In this document: in pieces, positions 7,633 to 9,562 of the stretch
How positions within the stretch are numbered: the first letter of the stretch is position 1
Layout of the letters: each line of letters begins with the position of its first letter
Assembly: GCA_023412435.1 (NCBI GenBank)
Contig: JAEYNS010000268.1
Coordinates: 1 to 9,562 of the forward strand
DNA length: 9,562 bases
Source: Actinomycetes bacterium
GTDB lineage: Bacteria; Actinomycetota; Actinomycetes; Propionibacteriales; Propionibacteriaceae
Direction: 5' to 3'
Notes under the pieces: generated by a model
Told to the model about the DNA's origin: nothing
What the model saw: the letters and a program-made list of their open reading frames with translations, nothing else
Databases searched by the model: none
Position numbers and translations under genes: made by a program

Positions 7633-7695
7633 CGCTGCTCCTGTGTGGGGGGGCTGGGGGCCAGCATGACCCATCCGCGCCGCGAACGCCGAGCT

Positions 7696-7711
7696 GTTGC
7701 CGCCCGTTGCC
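7696..7711 (+). promoter_or_regulatory. Tandem GTTGCC element, copy 2 (GH3 operon side)
   Basis: Two GTTGCC hexamers at 7696-7701 and 7706-7711, period 10, spacer GCCC, then CCCG. This is 18 of 20 identical with copy 1 over 7696-7715 although the two are nearly 6 kb apart. It lies 63 bases ahead of the GH3 start codon. Confidence 0.6.
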
Positions 7712-7780
7712 CCCGTCGCAGCGACACCGCAGCGCGGGGCGTCCCCGGGCCCGCGTGACCGCCCCGAAGCGGGCAGGTGG

Positions 7781-7786
7781 TAGCGT
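7781..7786 (+). promoter_or_regulatory. Possible -10 box of the gnd promoter
   Basis: TAGCGT fits the TANNNT pattern of actinobacterial -10 boxes and lies only two bases upstream of the inverted tandem element at 7789-7804. If it is used, transcription would start at about 7792-7794, inside that element, a position typical of a repressor site. No convincing -35 box was found, so this is weak. Confidence 0.3.
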
Positions 7787-7788
7787 GC

Positions 7789-7804
7789 GGCAACCAGCGG
7801 CAAC
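7789..7804 (-). promoter_or_regulatory. Tandem GTTGCC element, copy 3 (gnd operon side, inverted)
   Basis: On the plus strand it reads GGCAAC, CAGC, GGCAAC; on the minus strand GTTGCC, GCTG, GTTGCC. The period is again exactly 10 and the first two spacer bases (GC) are shared with copies 1 and 2. It lies 96 bases ahead of the gnd start codon. Confidence 0.6.
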
Positions 7805-7900
7805 CGATTGTGGCCGGGCGGCGTCGGCTGATTGATTGGAACCCGAAGGACGGCACCGCCGCCGCACACCACGACTGACCACCCGCGCCCAGGAGTACCG

Positions 7901-9361
7901 ATGACAACGACCCCCGCCCCCGCCGCCGCGCCGACCGCCGACGTCGGCGTCGTGGGAATGGCAGTGATGGGCAGCAACCTGGCCCGCAACTTCGCCAGCC
8001 ACGGCTACACGGTCGCGGTGTTCAACCGAACCCCCGGCCGCACCCGCGAACTCGTCGCCGCGCACGGCGCGGACGGCGCCTTCGTCCCCGCTGAAGCGGT
8101 GGCCGACTTCGTCGCCTCACTGAAGCGGCCCCGTCGGGTCATCCTGATGGTCAAGGCCGGTGACGCCACCGACGCCACCATCGACTCCCTGCTGCCGCAC
8201 CTGGAGGCCGGCGACATCATCGTCGACGGCGGCAACTCCCACTTCCCCGACACGATCCGCCGCGAGGCGGCGCTGCGCGCACAGGGCTTCCACTTCGTCG
8301 GCGCCGGCATCTCCGGCGGCGAGGAGGGGGCGCTGCTGGGGCCGTCCATCATGCCCGGCGGCTCGGCGGAGTCCTACGCCTCGCTCGGCCCGATGCTGGA
8401 GACCATCTCGGCCAAGGTGGACGGCGTGCCCTGCTGCACCCATGTCGGCCCGGACGGCGCCGGCCACTTCGTGAAGATGGTGCACAACGGCATCGAGTAC
8501 GCCGACATGCAGCTGATCGGGGAGGCCTACGACCTGCAGCGCCAGGGCCTGGGCGCGAGCCCGTCCGAGATCGGCGACATCTTCGCCGAGTGGAACACCG
8601 GCGACCTGGAGTCCTTCCTGATCGAGATCACCGCCGAGGTGCTGCACCACGTCGACGCCGCCACCGGCAAGCCGTTCGTCGACGTCATCGTCGACCAGGC
8701 CGGCCAGAAGGGCACCGGCCGCTGGACCGTGCAGAACGCGCTCGAGTTGGGGGTGCCGGTCACCGGCATCGCCGAGGCCACCTTCGCCCGGGCACTGTCC
8801 AGCTCGCTGCCGCAGCGGGAGGCCGCCCGCCAGGTGCTGCCCGCCGAGGCCGAGCCGTGGGCGATCGCCGACCGCGCCCGGTTCATCGACGACGTCCGCT
8901 CGGCGCTGTACGCCTCCAAGGTTGTCGCCTACTCCCAGGGCTTCGACCAGATCGCCGCCGCCAGCGAGCTGTACGGCTGGGACATCGACCGCGGCGCGAT
9001 GGCGCGGATCTGGCGCGGCGGCTGCATCATCAGGGCCCGGTTCCTGAACCGGATCACGGAGGCCTACGAGCGCAATCCCGAGCTGCCGCTGCTGATCGCC
9101 GACCCGTACTTCACCGAGGCGGTCAGCTCCGGTCTGGCCGCCTGGCGTCGGGTGGTGTCCGCCGCGGCCCTCGCCGGGGTGCCGACACCCGCCTTCGCCT
9201 CATCGCTGAGCTACTACGACGGGCTGCGCGCCGAGCGCAGCACCGCCGCCCTGATCCAGGGCCAGCGCGACCTGTTCGGCGCCCACACCTATGGCCGGGT
9301 CGACCGGCCCGGCACCTTCCACACCCAGTGGACTACCGACCGCCCCGAGGTGGAGGCCTGA
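7901..9361 (+). CDS. gnd: 6-phosphogluconate dehydrogenase, decarboxylating, NADP-type
   Basis: A 486-residue cytoplasmic enzyme that oxidatively decarboxylates 6-phosphogluconate to ribulose 5-phosphate, making reduced cofactor and CO2. It is the full-length (about 470-480 residue) class with a short Ala/Pro-rich extension of about 12 residues at the N-terminus. The Rossmann segment VGVVGMAVMGSNLARN (15-30) is followed by VFNRT at 40-44, whose Arg-Thr pair marks NADP preference. Further motifs are DGGNSHFPDT at 109-118, GISGGEEGA at 136-144, the catalytic HFVKMVHNGIEY at 189-200 (Lys192, Glu199), GQKGTGRWT at 268-276 and the C-terminal AHTYGRVDRPGTFHTQW. The ATG at 7901 has AGGAG at 7891-7895. 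It is followed after 44 bases by the larE-like gene. Its place beside uronate and LarA-type genes suggests a catabolic role fed by gluconate, perhaps besides a housekeeping copy elsewhere. Confidence 0.97.
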   Translation: MTTTPAPAAAPTADVGVVGMAVMGSNLARNFASHGYTVAVFNRTPGRTRELVAAHGADGAFVPAEAVADFVASLKRPRRVILMVKAGDATDATIDSLLPHLEAGDIIVDGGNSHFPDTIRREAALRAQGFHFVGAGISGGEEGALLGPSIMPGGSAESYASLGPMLETISAKVDGVPCCTHVGPDGAGHFVKMVHNGIEYADMQLIGEAYDLQRQGLGASPSEIGDIFAEWNTGDLESFLIEITAEVLHHVDAATGKPFVDVIVDQAGQKGTGRWTVQNALELGVPVTGIAEATFARALSSSLPQREAARQVLPAEAEPWAIADRARFIDDVRSALYASKVVAYSQGFDQIAAASELYGWDIDRGAMARIWRGGCIIRARFLNRITEAYERNPELPLLIADPYFTEAVSSGLAAWRRVVSAAALAGVPTPAFASSLSYYDGLRAERSTAALIQGQRDLFGAHTYGRVDRPGTFHTQWTTDRPEVEA

Positions 9362-9383
9362 CCGGTGCCGGCCGCCGGCCGGT
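9361..9383 (+). other. GC-rich hairpin between gnd and larE
   Basis: ACCGG at 9361-9365 can pair with CCGGT at 9379-9383, and inside it CCGG at 9368-9371 with CCGG at 9375-9378 around a CCG loop, leaving a two-base TG bulge. That makes about nine G/C-rich pairs starting at the last base of the gnd stop codon. No T run follows and the larE ribosome binding site comes right after, so it is more likely an RNA-stability or attenuating structure than a full terminator. Random GC-rich DNA could also produce it. Confidence 0.35.
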
Positions 9384-9405
9384 TCGGCTGGGGGAGGAGA
9401 CTGCG

Positions 9406-9562
9406 ATGACGACCCTGACCGGGGAACTCACCGGGCACACCGCCGTCCTCGCCGAACGGGTGGGCCGGGCGCTGGGCAACCCCGACCGGCTGGGCGTCGC
9501 GTTCTCCGGCGGGGTGGACTCCTCTGTGCTGCTCGCCCTCGCGGCCCGGGCGCTCGGTCCGG
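9406..9562 (+). CDS. larE: PP-loop ATP-dependent sulfur transferase, probable LarE (5' end only)
   Basis: Fifty-two codons are visible before the right edge. The protein starts MTTLTGELTGHTAVLAERVG and contains LGVAFSGGVDSSVLLALAAR at 29-48, the PP-loop (SGGxDSS) that binds ATP. LarE adenylates the biscarboxylated pyridinium nucleotide made by LarB and donates sulfur to it in making the nickel-pincer cofactor. The PP-loop so close to the N-terminus and the hydrophobic stretch after it fit LarE. The cysteine(s) that donate sulfur lie beyond the window, so the sacrificial and cluster-bound types cannot be told apart. A strong GGAGGA at 9393-9398 lies seven bases before the ATG. Other PP-loop enzymes (QueC, NAD synthetase, tRNA thiolases) share the motif; the LarE call rests on the larA and larC genes nearby. 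Confidence 0.82.
   Translation, partial: MTTLTGELTGHTAVLAERVGRALGNPDRLGVAFSGGVDSSVLLALAARALGP

Larger units (their letters stand above)
7633..7900. promoter_or_regulatory. Divergent GH3-larC-lacI / gnd-larE promoter region
   Basis: This 268-base gap separates two divergent operons, and I see no credible small gene in it. It holds two copies of the tandem GTTGCC element, at 7696-7711 for the GH3 side and, inverted, at 7789-7804 for the gnd side. Read in the direction of each downstream gene both copies show GGCAAC, four bases, GGCAAC, so each operon has its own correctly oriented site. A run of seven G lies at 7647-7653 in the GH3 leader. AGGAG ribosome binding sites flank the region on both sides (gnd: 7891-7895). 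Confidence 0.7.

Noticed and set aside
5515..7758. Long plus-strand open frame of over 700 codons antisense to the GH3 gene
   Set aside because: The translation is low-complexity (Gly, Arg, Val, Asp, His) and matches no family, while the opposite strand carries all GH3 motifs.
7633..7900. Small gene or riboswitch in the 268-base gap
   Set aside because: No reading frame with both a ribosome binding site and a plausible protein, and no recognisable riboswitch core; the repeats are better explained as promoter elements.

Overview
The window is very GC-rich, with strong G/C bias at third codon positions, AGGAG-type ribosome binding sites and gapless or overlapping genes. This fits a high-GC actinobacterium, perhaps one of the Propionibacteriaceae, but the taxonomic guess is inference only. 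It looks like a sugar-acid catabolic locus in which nearly every base belongs to a gene. Gene-free stretches are the two divergent promoter regions (1832-1930 and 7633-7900) and two short gaps inside operons.

Layout, left to right. Minus strand: the 5' part of a mannitol-dehydrogenase-family oxidoreductase, probably fructuronate reductase UxuB (425 to beyond base 1). It overlaps uronate isomerase uxaC (1831 to 422) by 4 bases. Plus strand, divergent from uxaC: a lactate-racemase (LarA) family nickel-pincer enzyme (1931-3220). Minus strand, convergent with larA and overlapping it by 67 bases: a three-gene operon read as a GH3 glycosidase (7632 to 5491), larC nickel-insertion cyclometallase (5458 to 4214) and a LacI-family regulator (4209 to 3154). 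Plus strand, divergent from GH3: NADP-type 6-phosphogluconate dehydrogenase gnd (7901-9361), then the 5' end of a PP-loop sulfur transferase, probably larE (9406 to beyond the right edge).

How the genes may work together (inference). UxaC turns D-glucuronate into D-fructuronate, and UxuB reduces that to D-mannonate. In the classical Ashwell route UxuA then dehydrates mannonate to KDG, but no uxuA is visible here. Instead there is a LarA homologue. That superfamily inverts the C2 hydroxyl of 2-hydroxy acids and includes a D-gluconate 2-epimerase. D-mannonate and D-gluconate are C2 epimers, so this enzyme could convert mannonate to gluconate. A gluconokinase, not seen here, would then give 6-phosphogluconate, the substrate of the Gnd encoded in this window. 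The cofactor genes larC and larE are interleaved with the catabolic genes, which supports a working nickel-pincer enzyme. The whole would be a glucuronate-to-pentose-phosphate bypass that avoids KDG.

Both divergent promoter regions carry the same unusual element: GTTGCC in direct repeat at a 10-base period (1872-1887, 7696-7711, and inverted 7789-7804). It lies in front of uxaC/larA, GH3-larC-lacI and gnd-larE, and ties the transcription units together as a probable regulon. No RNA genes, insertion sequences, CRISPR arrays or phage features were seen.
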